Positions 1 to 7,900 of a stretch of DNA of 28,005 bases are shown here, in pieces. The notes below the pieces were generated by a model. That model made no database searches. It saw nothing but the letters and a program-made list of their open reading frames with translations, and was not told the origin of the DNA. Location: positions 1-28,005 of the forward strand of contig JAKSDC010000166.1 in assembly GCA_022360275.1 (NCBI GenBank). Direction: 5' to 3'. Source of the DNA: Chlorobiales bacterium (GTDB lineage Bacteria; Bacteroidota; Chlorobiia; Chlorobiales; Chlorobiaceae). The position numbers were made by a program, and so were the translations under genes. The first letter of the stretch is position 1. The number at the start of each line of letters is the position of its first letter.

Positions 1-180
1 AACGGCCTGCTGAGAGGGGTTCCGGTACCGGAGGGAGAGCATGAGGTCGTCTTTTCTTTCGACAGAGGAGGCTTTGAAAACGGAAGGAAGCTTTCTTTTG
101 CAGGTTTTGCGGTGGCATTGCTGCTTGCGGGCACCGGCTTGCCCGGCCTCGCAAGATGGCGGGGAACACGTAAGCGTTAG
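1..180 (+). CDS. C-terminal fragment of YfhO-like membrane protein (partial)
   Basis: An open frame enters from the left edge in frame 1 and stops at TAG 178-180, giving the last 59 residues of a protein. It contains NGLLRGVPVPEGEHEVVFSF, followed by a hydrophobic stretch (FAGFAVALLLAGTG) and a short basic tail. A beta-strand segment of the type RAVxVPxGxHxVxFxY followed by a last transmembrane helix is typical of the C-terminus of YfhO-family multi-pass membrane proteins, which are thought to act in glycosylation of cell-surface polymers. Only the tail is visible, so the family call is an inference. The glycosyltransferase gene starts 5 nt after the stop, which suggests the two are co-transcribed. 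The N-terminus lies outside the window. Confidence 0.55.
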   Translation, partial: NGLLRGVPVPEGEHEVVFSFDRGGFENGRKLSFAGFAVALLLAGTGLPGLARWRGTRKR

Positions 181-185
181 GTGTA

Positions 186-1415
186 GTGAAAAAAATCCTG
201 TTTCTTTGCATGAACTTCCCCCCGATGATGACCGAAGGGTCGTCACGTGCTTTCAAATTTGCTTCCTCCTTACCGCAGTTTGGCTGGGAGCCGGTTGTTG
301 TAGCCGGTCATACGGTTTCCGGGGCAGGAGTCGACCGGTTTCCGTATCAAGTTCATTATGCGGGCATTGAACGTTGTGGAGAGGAGACGGATACCGAGCA
401 GTTGTTCAGGTTCGTGCACGGCCTTCCGCAACAGCGGTTTTCTTTCAGAAAGCGCAGCTCTGGAACGACTCGTTCTAATGGTTGTTCGGGGGAGGGCGGC
501 TGGGAGAGAAGAGCTGCAGTTGTTGCAGGACAGGTTTTGCAGGATGACCCGGATATTGAAATGATCTATGCTCAGGCTCCTCCTTTTGCTCCCCATCGTC
601 TCGGCCTTGAGCTTTCCGCAAAATATCATCTCCCGGTAATGTTTGACTGCACGGCGTCTTTTGCCGATGAAAAACAGGAGATAAGCATCATGCACTCCGG
701 TCATTGCGTTGCCATGCCTTCGAGGGCGATGAAAGAGTTTTTTCTGCGAAAATACAGGGGCAAGCTTTTTCACGACGATATTTCGATTGTCAGAAGCGGT
801 TTTGATCCGGAGATATTCGGTGTACTGAAGCCCGAAGAGCCTGCCGGTGCAATGATGCGTTGGGTTTTCCATGTCGAAAAGGCAGATGGGAAAGAACTGA
901 AAAATTTCTTTTCAGGGCTCTCGGCTTTTGTTGAGTCACAACAGGCGGCAAGAGGTTTCTTGTCATTTGTTTTTACCGGTTTAGGATCGGAGGCGGTCGG
1001 TCGCTACCTGAAAAAATACAGGCTTGAAGAGCTTGTCGACGCAGGTCCTGTTTGTTCCCACAGTGAGGAGCTGGAGCTTTGCATGCGTGCAGACATATAC
1101 TGCGTTGTGCTTGGCAAAGGTGACGGGTATGAATTCTTTGTACCTGAAAGGTTGTACGATGTTATGGGAACGAGTGCCTCGTTTGCCGGCGTGCTCCCTG
1201 AAGGCCTGGCAAAACAGGTGATTTATGAAGCGGGCGGCAGGACGGCCTCTATAGAGAAGGTCGAAACTATCGTTGAGCTCCTGCAGGAAACGTTCATTCT
1301 CTGGCGTTCAGGGCAACTGTCACAGGTGCCTGGCAGTGTGACTGAAGATTACAGTATGCGGTCAGTCATGCAGGAGTTTCTCAGGGAGATGGCCGCCAGG
1401 CTGCCGCTGGTCTGA
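186..1415 (+). CDS. Glycosyltransferase, group 1 / GT4-like, divergent
   Basis: 409 residues from a GTG start. The N-terminus (MKKILFLCMNFPPMMTEGSS) is the usual first beta-strand and loop of GT-B glycosyltransferases, which is why GTG 186 was chosen over the downstream ATG; no clear Shine-Dalgarno is present. A middle segment with RSGFDPEIFG at about 200-210 resembles the NGFDPxxF motif that opens the C-terminal domain. The segment VPERLYDVMGTSASFAGVLPEG is equivalent to the donor-binding PxKLYEYxGxGxPxLA motif, with Asp in place of the usual second Glu. The HTGxF loop normally found at the start of the C-domain is not recognisable. It probably transfers a sugar to an envelope polysaccharide; donor and acceptor are unknown. 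It lies 5 nt after the YfhO-like gene and ends at its own terminator. Confidence 0.7.
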   Translation: MKKILFLCMNFPPMMTEGSSRAFKFASSLPQFGWEPVVVAGHTVSGAGVDRFPYQVHYAGIERCGEETDTEQLFRFVHGLPQQRFSFRKRSSGTTRSNGCSGEGGWERRAAVVAGQVLQDDPDIEMIYAQAPPFAPHRLGLELSAKYHLPVMFDCTASFADEKQEISIMHSGHCVAMPSRAMKEFFLRKYRGKLFHDDISIVRSGFDPEIFGVLKPEEPAGAMMRWVFHVEKADGKELKNFFSGLSAFVESQQAARGFLSFVFTGLGSEAVGRYLKKYRLEELVDAGPVCSHSEELELCMRADIYCVVLGKGDGYEFFVPERLYDVMGTSASFAGVLPEGLAKQVIYEAGGRTASIEKVETIVELLQETFILWRSGQLSQVPGSVTEDYSMRSVMQEFLREMAARLPLV

Positions 1416-1449
1416 ACACTTTCTGTACAGTGAACATAATATCCTGGCA

Positions 1450-1480
1450 AAGCCACAAAAAATGTGGCTTCTCTTTTTGT
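1450..1480 (+). terminator. Intrinsic terminator after the glycosyltransferase
   Basis: An 8-bp perfect stem (AAGCCACA 1450-1457 with TGTGGCTT 1463-1470) with an all-A 5-nt loop is followed by CTCTTTTTGT. It separates the left-edge polysaccharide genes from the ribosomal cluster. Confidence 0.85.
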
Positions 1481-1498
1481 ATTTTATGCAGAATTATT

Positions 1499-1529
1499 TT
1501 ACCTTGGTGATCCTTATGGATTTTATGAT
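1499..1529 (+). promoter_or_regulatory. Tentative promoter for the str-S10-spc-alpha cluster
   Basis: The 70 nt between the terminator and rpsL must hold the main promoter if the cluster is transcribed from here. The best -10-like hexamer is TATGAT (1524-1529). The matching -35 is poor: TTACCT 1499-1504 at a 19-nt spacing. The -10 would put the start about 15 nt before the rpsL ATG, leaving a very short leader. The call rests mainly on position. Confidence 0.25.
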
Positions 1530-1549
1530 AACAGAAAAGAGTTTACACT

Positions 1550-1936
1550 ATGCCGACGATTCAGCAGCTTATCAGGCGCGGTAGAAAAACCAAGGCGTCG
1601 AAAACAGCGTCACCGGCTCTTGAAAAGTGTCCGCAGAAGCGCGGGGTCTGTACCCGCGTATACACGACAACGCCGAAGAAGCCTAACTCCGCGCTCAGAA
1701 AGGTCGCTCGTGTAAGGTTGTCCAACAAGATCGAAGTGACGGCCTACATTCCGGGTGAAGGTCATAACCTGCAGGAGCATTCCATTGTGCTGATCCGTGG
1801 CGGGAGGGTCAAGGATCTTCCGGGTGTGCGTTATCACATTGTGAGGGGTTCGCTGGATACTTCCGGTGTTGCCGATCGCAGGAACGGGCGTTCAAAGTAT
1901 GGCGCCAAGCGGCCGAAAGAAGGCGCTGCCAAGTAA
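1550..1936 (+). CDS. rpsL: 30S ribosomal protein S12
   Basis: 128 residues, slightly longer than the E. coli protein. S12 sits at the decoding centre of the small subunit and takes part in tRNA selection. The two loops that contact the decoding site are intact: TPKKPNS at 41-47 and GGRVKDLPGVRYH at 84-96. The lysines associated with streptomycin sensitivity (equivalents of E. coli Lys43 and Lys88) are unchanged. It is the first gene of the cluster, 29 nt ahead of rpsG. Only a weak AAGAG lies 8 nt before the ATG, so initiation probably does not depend on a strong Shine-Dalgarno. Confidence 0.98.
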   Translation: MPTIQQLIRRGRKTKASKTASPALEKCPQKRGVCTRVYTTTPKKPNSALRKVARVRLSNKIEVTAYIPGEGHNLQEHSIVLIRGGRVKDLPGVRYHIVRGSLDTSGVADRRNGRSKYGAKRPKEGAAK

Positions 1937-1965
1937 ATCGAATCCTTTAATTTCTGACTTCTACT

Positions 1966-2433
1966 ATGGGCAAGAAAGTTGTATACAGCGGTGTCAAGCC
2001 TGATGTGCGTTTTGGCGACGAGAGTGTATCGAGACTTATCAATGCGATTATGCTTGACGGCAAGAAAAACGTGGCGACGAAAATAGTGTACGGAGCGATG
2101 GATATTATCGCGGAAAAGATGAAGGACGAGGAGCCGCTTGAAGTGTTCCGCCGCGCTTTGTCGAATGTTGCTCCGCTTGTGGAGGTTCGCAGTAAAAGGG
2201 TTGGCGGGGCAACCTATCAGATTCCGATGGAGGTGCAGCCGTCAAGAAGGGAGGCGCTGGCGTTCCGCTGGATCAAGCAGTTTTCCTTGCGTCGCGGTGG
2301 GCGGTCGATGGCTGAAAAACTTGCTGCCGAGCTGATGGACGCTGCAGGTGAGCAGGGTGCCTCGGTGAAAAAGAGGGATGAGGTGCATCGCATGGCGGAT
2401 GCAAACAAGGCTTTTGCACATTTCAGGTTTTAA
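1966..2433 (+). CDS. rpsG: 30S ribosomal protein S7
   Basis: 155 residues, the usual length. S7 nucleates assembly of the 30S head by binding the 3' major domain of 16S rRNA and contacts E-site tRNA. The conserved VEVRSKRVGGATYQIPMEV hairpin region (about 73-91) and the C-terminal KKRDEVHRMADANKAFAHF helix are complete. No Shine-Dalgarno-like sequence precedes the ATG (upstream TTTCTGACTTCTACT). In E. coli S7 represses the str operon from the rpsL-rpsG junction; the 29-nt junction here is too short to show such a structure by eye. Confidence 0.98.
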   Translation: MGKKVVYSGVKPDVRFGDESVSRLINAIMLDGKKNVATKIVYGAMDIIAEKMKDEEPLEVFRRALSNVAPLVEVRSKRVGGATYQIPMEVQPSRREALAFRWIKQFSLRRGGRSMAEKLAAELMDAAGEQGASVKKRDEVHRMADANKAFAHFRF

Positions 2434-2463
2434 CAACTATTAACACGGATGTAATTTCCAACC

Positions 2464-4578
2464 ATGGCACGGCAAGTAGGCTTAGCGAGTGTTCGAAATA
2501 TCGGTATCATGGCGCACATTGATGCCGGAAAGACGACGACGACAGAGAGGATTTTGTATTATACCGGGCGTCTTCACAGGATGGGCGAGGTTCATGATGG
2601 CGGTGCTACCATGGACTGGATGGAGCAGGAAAAAGAGCGCGGGATTACCATTACGTCTGCTGCGACGACCTGCTTCTGGGAGCCGAAAATCGGGAATTTC
2701 GAGGATGTAAAGCATCGTATTAATATTATTGACACTCCGGGGCATGTTGACTTCACTGTCGAAGTGGAACGTTCGCTGAGGGTACTCGATGGTGCTGTTG
2801 CGTTGTTCTGTGCTGTCGGCGGCGTCGAGCCGCAGTCGGAAACGGTCTGGCGTCAGGCAAACAAGTACAAGGTCCCGAGAGTTGCATATGTGAACAAGAT
2901 GGATCGTGTCGGCGCCAACTTTTTCGATGCGGTCAAGGCTATCAGGGAGCGTCTCGGCGCGAACCCTGTTCCGATCCAGATTCCGATCGGTCAAGGGGAA
3001 ATGTTTGCCGGTATTGTCGATCTCATCCGAATGAAGGGTATTATTTACGACAAGGAAGACGGCAGTACCTATGACGAGGTGGAAATTCCTCATGATCTTC
3101 AGAGTGAGGCCAAGCATTGGCGGATCAATATGCTTGAAGCGGTTTCCGAGCTGGATGAAACGCTTCTCGAGAAATATCTCGAAGGTGAAGAGATTACCGA
3201 GAGCGAGGTTCGCGGGGTTCTGCGTCAGGCTACGCTTGATGGGACGATTATTCCTGCGCTCTGTGGGTCGTCATTCAAGAACAAGGGTGTTCAGTTTATG
3301 CTCGATGCTGTCATCGAGTACCTTCCTTCTCCGGTCGATGTCGGGGCTGTTGACGGTCATCATCCTTCAAACGACAAGGAGATCAGCCGTGAGCCTAAGG
3401 ATGAAGAGCCGTTTGCCGGTCTGGCGTTCAAGATTGCGACCGACCCGTTTGTCGGTAAGCTGACTTTTTTCAGGGTGTATTCAGGCGTGCTCAAAGCCGG
3501 CAGCTATGTGCTCAATACGGTGACCGGGAAGAAGGAGCGTATCGGCAGGTTGATGCAGATGCATTCCAACAAGAGAGAGGATCGTGATGCGGTCTACGCA
3601 GGTGATATCGCTGCCGCTGTAGGTTTGAAAGATGTCAAGACGGGCGATACGCTGTGTGATGAAAACAAGCCTATCGTTCTTGAGAAAATGGTGTTTCCGG
3701 AGCCGGTTATACAGATTGCAATCGAGCCGAAAACAAAGGCTGATTCCGACAAGCTGGGGCTTTCGCTGGCAAAACTTGCGGAAGAGGATCCGACATTCAG
3801 GGTTTCTTCGGATGAAGAGACAGGTCAAACGCTTATTGCCGGCATGGGTGAGCTGCACCTGGAGGTGCTGGTAGACAGGCTGAAGCGGGAGTTCAAGGTT
3901 GAAGCCAATATCGGGCAGCCGCAGGTTGCCTATCGCGAAACCATCCGCAGTTCGGTTGAGCATGAGGGGAAATTTGTCAGGCAGTCCGGCGGCAAGGGTC
4001 AGTTCGGCTTGGTTAATATCAAGCTTGAGCCGCTTGAGGAAGGAAAAGGTTACGAGTTTGTTGATGAAATCAAGGGCGGCGTTATCCCGAGGGAATATAT
4101 CCCTGCGGTGTCGGCAGGTATTCAGGAAGCAATGAAAGACGGTGTTGTTGCCGGTTATCCGGTGCAGGATGTTAAGGTGACCCTGTTCGATGGCAAGTAT
4201 CATGATGTTGATTCATCGGAAATGGCTTTCAAGATCGCCGGGTCCATCGGTTTCAAGGGCGCTGCAAGAAAAGCCAATCCTGTTCTGCTTGAACCGGTCA
4301 TGAAAGTCGAGGTTATCACCCCTGAAGAGTATCTGGGGGATGTAATGGGCGATCTTTCGAGCCGGAGAGGGCATATCGAGGGTATGGGCGAGCGGGCGGG
4401 AGCGCAGTTCGTCAAGGCCAGGGTGCCGCTTTCCGAGATGTTCGGCTATTCGACCATTCTCCGTTCGATGACGCAGGGAAGGGCGAACTATACCATGGAG
4501 TTTGAGTGCTACAATGAAGTGCCGAGAAATATTGCCGAGGCTCTTCAGGAGAAGAAAGTAGTAAGCGAGGCGGAGTAA
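2464..4578 (+). CDS. fusA: Elongation factor G
   Basis: 704 residues, a full-length translational GTPase that drives ribosomal translocation and, with RRF, ribosome recycling. Visible G motifs: AHIDAGKT (17-24), the switch I block ending RGITITSAAT (60-69), DTPGH (91-95) and NKMD (145-148). Domains II to V follow without a break, including the domain IV region GGVIPREYIPAVSAGI. There is a short charged insertion near residues 300-315 in the G'/domain II region. It is 30 nt after rpsG and 72 nt before tuf. The ATG lacks a clear Shine-Dalgarno. Confidence 0.98.
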   Translation: MARQVGLASVRNIGIMAHIDAGKTTTTERILYYTGRLHRMGEVHDGGATMDWMEQEKERGITITSAATTCFWEPKIGNFEDVKHRINIIDTPGHVDFTVEVERSLRVLDGAVALFCAVGGVEPQSETVWRQANKYKVPRVAYVNKMDRVGANFFDAVKAIRERLGANPVPIQIPIGQGEMFAGIVDLIRMKGIIYDKEDGSTYDEVEIPHDLQSEAKHWRINMLEAVSELDETLLEKYLEGEEITESEVRGVLRQATLDGTIIPALCGSSFKNKGVQFMLDAVIEYLPSPVDVGAVDGHHPSNDKEISREPKDEEPFAGLAFKIATDPFVGKLTFFRVYSGVLKAGSYVLNTVTGKKERIGRLMQMHSNKREDRDAVYAGDIAAAVGLKDVKTGDTLCDENKPIVLEKMVFPEPVIQIAIEPKTKADSDKLGLSLAKLAEEDPTFRVSSDEETGQTLIAGMGELHLEVLVDRLKREFKVEANIGQPQVAYRETIRSSVEHEGKFVRQSGGKGQFGLVNIKLEPLEEGKGYEFVDEIKGGVIPREYIPAVSAGIQEAMKDGVVAGYPVQDVKVTLFDGKYHDVDSSEMAFKIAGSIGFKGAARKANPVLLEPVMKVEVITPEEYLGDVMGDLSSRRGHIEGMGERAGAQFVKARVPLSEMFGYSTILRSMTQGRANYTMEFECYNEVPRNIAEALQEKKVVSEAE

Positions 4579-4650
4579 GTGTGTGGAGTATATCGTACAA
4601 GTGTATTTTTTTTTGAATAACAACAGTTAACCGATAGAGGGAGACGAAAT

Positions 4651-5832
4651 ATGGCAAAAGAGGCCTACAAAAGGGATAAGCCCCATGTGAATATTGGTAC
4701 CATCGGTCACGTTGACCATGGTAAAACAACGCTGACGGCAGCAATCACATCGGTGCTGGCCAAGCAGGGTATGGCGGCAATGCGTGAGTTCGGAGATATC
4801 GACAAGGCTCCGGAAGAAAGAGAGCGTGGTATTACCATTTCAACCGCTCACGTTGAGTATGAGACTGCTAAGCGTCACTATGCGCATATCGACTGCCCTG
4901 GTCACGCCGACTATATCAAGAACATGATTACCGGTGCGGCCCAGATGGACGGTGCCATCCTTGTTGTGGCCGGTACGGACGGTCCTATGCCGCAGACCCG
5001 TGAGCACATTCTGCTTGCGCGTCAGGTGAACGTTCCTGCTCTTGTGGTGTTTCTGAACAAGGTTGATATTGCGGATCCGGAGCTTCTCGAGCTTGTTGAG
5101 CTCGAGCTTCGTGAGCTGCTTTCCGAGTATGATTTCCCGGGCGACGATATTCCGATTATCAAGGGTTCGGCTCTCAAGGCGCTTGATGGTGATCCGGAAG
5201 CTGAAAAAGCTATTATCGAGCTGATGGATGCGGTTGATAACTACATTCCGGATCCGGTTCGTGACATTGACAAGCCATTCCTGATGCCGGTTGAGGATGT
5301 GTTCTCTATCTCGGGCCGCGGTACTGTGGGTACAGGTCGTATCGAGAGTGGTGTGATCAAGATCAACGAGGAAGTTGAGCTTGTCGGTATCAAGCCTACC
5401 AAGAAAACGGTTGTTACCGGTATCGAAATGTTCCAGAAAACACTTGACGAGGGGCAGGCCGGTGATAACGCAGGGCTTCTGTTCAGAGGTGTCGGCAAAG
5501 ACGAGATCGAGCGCGGTATGGTTGTCGCCAAACCCGGCTCCATCACACCCCACACCAAGTTCAAGGCAGAGGTCTATATCCTGAAAAAGGAAGAAGGGGG
5601 CCGGCATACACCATTCTTCAACAACTATCGTCCTCAGTTTTATTTCAGAACGACCGACGTGACCGGCTCTGTCAGTCTTCCGGAAGGTGTCGAGATGGTC
5701 ATGCCGGGTGATAACCTGTCGATCGAAGTCGAGCTTATCGTGCCGATCGCTATGGATGAAAACCTCAGGTTTGCTATCCGTGAAGGTGGTCGTACCGTGG
5801 GTGCAGGTACCGTAACCCAGATTATCGAATAA
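4651..5832 (+). CDS. tuf: Elongation factor Tu
   Basis: 393 residues, the standard length. The GTPase delivers aminoacyl-tRNA to the ribosomal A site. Motifs: GHVDHGKT (19-26), RGITI in switch I (59-63), DCPGH (81-85), NKVD (136-139) and SALK (173-176). Domain III ends with the conserved FAIREGGRTVGAGTV block. A strong AGGGAG Shine-Dalgarno lies before the ATG, unlike the weak sites of the three preceding genes, which fits the need for high EF-Tu output. A terminator-like hairpin follows directly, so tuf is the last gene of the str segment. Confidence 0.98.
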   Translation: MAKEAYKRDKPHVNIGTIGHVDHGKTTLTAAITSVLAKQGMAAMREFGDIDKAPEERERGITISTAHVEYETAKRHYAHIDCPGHADYIKNMITGAAQMDGAILVVAGTDGPMPQTREHILLARQVNVPALVVFLNKVDIADPELLELVELELRELLSEYDFPGDDIPIIKGSALKALDGDPEAEKAIIELMDAVDNYIPDPVRDIDKPFLMPVEDVFSISGRGTVGTGRIESGVIKINEEVELVGIKPTKKTVVTGIEMFQKTLDEGQAGDNAGLLFRGVGKDEIERGMVVAKPGSITPHTKFKAEVYILKKEEGGRHTPFFNNYRPQFYFRTTDVTGSVSLPEGVEMVMPGDNLSIEVELIVPIAMDENLRFAIREGGRTVGAGTVTQIIE

Positions 5833-5854
5833 GGCACGGATAACCGTATGCAAT

Positions 5855-5887
5855 GGGGCGGGACAAAGCAGTTCGCCCCTTTTTTAT
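5855..5887 (+). terminator. Terminator-like hairpin between tuf and rpsJ (possible attenuator)
   Basis: Stem GGGGCG (5855-5860) pairs with CGCCCC (5874-5879), extendable by a G-T pair, and is followed directly by TTTTTT. It lies 22 nt after the tuf stop and about 27 nt before the rpsJ start, which leaves no room for a separate promoter after it. Either part of the transcription reads through, or the S10 segment is also served by a promoter inside tuf. Confidence 0.75.
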
Positions 5888-5914
5888 TCTAACATTGAAA
5901 GAGGATTAAGACCA

Positions 5915-6226
5915 GTGGCTGTTCAGCAAAAGATCAGAATAAAACTAAAATCCTACGATCATAGTCTGGTGGACAAATGGGCCGTCAAGATTATCGATGT
6001 GGTAAAGCAGACGGATGCTATCATCTTCGGTCCTATCCCGTTGCCGACTAAAACTCATGTGTACACGGTTAACCGGTCTCCGCACGTTGACAAGAAGTCC
6101 CGAGAGCAGTTTGCTTTTTCATCGCACAAAAGGTTGATCGAGATTATTAACCCGACCAACAGAACAATTGATATGCTGATGAAGCTTGAGCTTCCGAGCG
6201 GTGTGGATGTTGAAATAAAGTCTTAA
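5915..6226 (+). CDS. rpsJ: 30S ribosomal protein S10 (NusE)
   Basis: 103 residues with the S10 fold core and the SREQFAFSSHKRLIEI segment. S10 is a head protein of the small subunit and, as NusE, can join NusB in transcription antitermination. GTG 5915 is the start: it gives the normal N-terminus MAVQQKIRIKLKSYDH, and a GAGG Shine-Dalgarno sits about 10 nt upstream. First gene of the S10 segment, just after the tuf terminator-like hairpin. Confidence 0.97.
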   Translation: MAVQQKIRIKLKSYDHSLVDKWAVKIIDVVKQTDAIIFGPIPLPTKTHVYTVNRSPHVDKKSREQFAFSSHKRLIEIINPTNRTIDMLMKLELPSGVDVEIKS

Positions 6227-6250
6227 TGAAAATTGAAAAGCAAATCGGAA

Positions 6251-6880
6251 ATGGCTGCGATTCTTGGTAAAAAAATAGGTATGACAAGCATCTATGACGA
6301 GAACCGTCAGGCGGTGCCATGCACGGTTATCCAGGCTGGGCCCTGTTTTGTGTCACAGGTTAAGACAACCGGTAATGACGGGTATGAAGCATATCAGCTG
6401 AGTATAGGCGAAAGGAAGGAGGCTAAGGTTTCCAAGCCTCTGAGGGGGCATTATGCCAAAGCCGGAGTGGTTCCCGGTTACACGATCGTCGAATTTGGAA
6501 AGGATATCATGGAGGCTGAGCTTGAAGAGGGCAGTGCTGTCAGTGTTGAGATGTTTCGTGAAGGAGAGATGGTCGATGTTCGTGGAGTTTCGAAAGGTAA
6601 AGGGTTTGCCGGTGTGGTCAAACGCCATAATTTCAGCGGTGGTTCGAGAACTCACGGCCAGTCGGACAGGCTGCGTGCGCCCGGTTCGGTCGGCGGGGCT
6701 TCCGATCCGTCGAAAACCTTCAAAGGCACAAAAATGGCCGGACGTATGGGCGGCAGAACTGTCAAGGTGAAAGGGCTGAAAATCATGAAGGTGATACCGG
6801 AATCGAATCTTCTGGTTGTTAAAGGTGCTGTTCCGGGTGTGAAAAACTCCTATGTGCAGATTGTTTCTTCAAACAAGTAA
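6251..6880 (+). CDS. rplC: 50S ribosomal protein L3
   Basis: 209 residues from ATG 6251. An upstream in-frame TTG at 6233 would add MKSKSE, but L3 proteins normally begin M-x-x-ILGKKIGMT, so the ATG is preferred. L3 binds 23S rRNA near the peptidyl-transferase centre and is an early assembly protein. The long central loop that reaches the centre is complete (FSGGSRTHGQSDRLRAPGSV region and GRMGGRTVKVKGL). The gene is 24 nt after rpsJ with only a weak Shine-Dalgarno. Confidence 0.96.
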   Translation: MAAILGKKIGMTSIYDENRQAVPCTVIQAGPCFVSQVKTTGNDGYEAYQLSIGERKEAKVSKPLRGHYAKAGVVPGYTIVEFGKDIMEAELEEGSAVSVEMFREGEMVDVRGVSKGKGFAGVVKRHNFSGGSRTHGQSDRLRAPGSVGGASDPSKTFKGTKMAGRMGGRTVKVKGLKIMKVIPESNLLVVKGAVPGVKNSYVQIVSSNK

Positions 6881-6899
6881 AAGGTGATTACAGGGAAGC

Positions 6900-7526
6900 A
6901 TGGAACTGAAAGTTTTAAATACAGGAGGCTCGGAAACCGGCGAGGTCGTCACGCTGACCGACAGCGTTTTCGCTGCTGAGGTGTCGGAGCATGCCATGTA
7001 TCTCGATGTTAAGTCCATTATGGCAAACAGGCGTCAGGGTACGCATAAGGTGAAGAACCGCTCCGAAGTCAGGGGCGGCGGTAAAAAGCCTTACAGACAG
7101 AAGGGTACCGGCCACGCCAGGCAGGGTTCTAACCGTTCGCCTCTGATGGTTGGCGGCGGATCGATTTTCGGGCCTCAGCCGCGTGACTACAGCCTGAAGA
7201 TCAACAAGAAAGTAAAGCGTCTTGCCCGCCGCTCGGCGTTGACGAGCAAGGCTCAGGAAGGCGGAATTGTTGTAGTCGAGGATTTCGTGTTCGACCAGAT
7301 CAAGACCAGGCAGATGGCTGAAATACTCGGGAATCTCGGTCTCGGCGGCAAAAGAACGCTGATGCTGATGCCTGAGCACAGCGAAACCGTTATGAAGTCA
7401 GGAAGAAATGTTCCTTCACTGAACGTCGTGGTTGCAGACAGCGCTTCGACATATGATATACTTGATAGTCAGACAGTGCTCGTGCAGAAAACGGCGCTGA
7501 AAAAGATAGAGGAAATACTGGGTTAA
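6900..7526 (+). CDS. rplD: 50S ribosomal protein L4
   Basis: 208 residues. L4 lines the nascent-peptide exit tunnel. The extended loop, rich in Lys, Arg and Gly, is visible at about 45-100 and includes GGGKKPYRQKGTGHARQGS, followed by the globular domain. In gamma-proteobacteria L4 represses its own S10 operon through the leader; the only comparable element here is the tuf-rpsJ hairpin. GGGA precedes the ATG closely. Confidence 0.97.
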   Translation: MELKVLNTGGSETGEVVTLTDSVFAAEVSEHAMYLDVKSIMANRRQGTHKVKNRSEVRGGGKKPYRQKGTGHARQGSNRSPLMVGGGSIFGPQPRDYSLKINKKVKRLARRSALTSKAQEGGIVVVEDFVFDQIKTRQMAEILGNLGLGGKRTLMLMPEHSETVMKSGRNVPSLNVVVADSASTYDILDSQTVLVQKTALKKIEEILG

Positions 7527-7556
7527 CAAAAGAGAGACAGCAAAAAAGAGGTGATT

Positions 7557-7880
7557 ATGAGAAATCCGTTATTGCAGCCCTGGCTGACAGAAAAGAGTAC
7601 CCGGTTAACCGAGCAGGCAGGCCAGTATGCTTTCAAGGTAAAAGCGGCTGCCAATAAGGCTGACATCAAGAGAGCGGTTGAGGAGAAGTTCGGCGTTGAC
7701 GTTCAGTCCGTCCGTACCGCGAACTGTCTGGGAAAAGCCAAACGGCAGTACACTCGTAAAGGGCTGATTGCCGGCAAGAAAAACGATTGGAAAAAGGCTT
7801 TCATCACGCTCAAAAAGGGACAGGTGATCGATTATTATTCCGGTTCGACTGACCAGGGAGAAGAGAAGAAATCCAACTAA
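7557..7880 (+). CDS. rplW: 50S ribosomal protein L23
   Basis: 107 residues from ATG 7557. A GTG six bases earlier lies inside the AGAGGTG Shine-Dalgarno, so the ATG must be the real start. L23 sits at the tunnel exit, where it docks trigger factor and the targeting machinery. The family N-terminus (LLQPWLTEKST) and the basic loop GKAKRQYTRKG are present. The tail is acidic and lysine-rich (DQGEEKKSN) and varies in this family. Confidence 0.96.
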   Translation: MRNPLLQPWLTEKSTRLTEQAGQYAFKVKAAANKADIKRAVEEKFGVDVQSVRTANCLGKAKRQYTRKGLIAGKKNDWKKAFITLKKGQVIDYYSGSTDQGEEKKSN

Positions 7881-7900
7881 AGGTTAGACAATAGGTTACA

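Noticed and set aside
4579..4650. T8 run between fusA and tuf that suggested a terminator
   Set aside because: No stable stem precedes the T-run, and tuf follows with a strong Shine-Dalgarno, so continued transcription is more likely.
4840..5853. Long minus-strand open frames opposite tuf, fusA (3481-4203) and rpoA (19924-20976)
   Set aside because: They mirror codon bias of highly expressed genes, lack ribosome-binding sites and show no family motifs.
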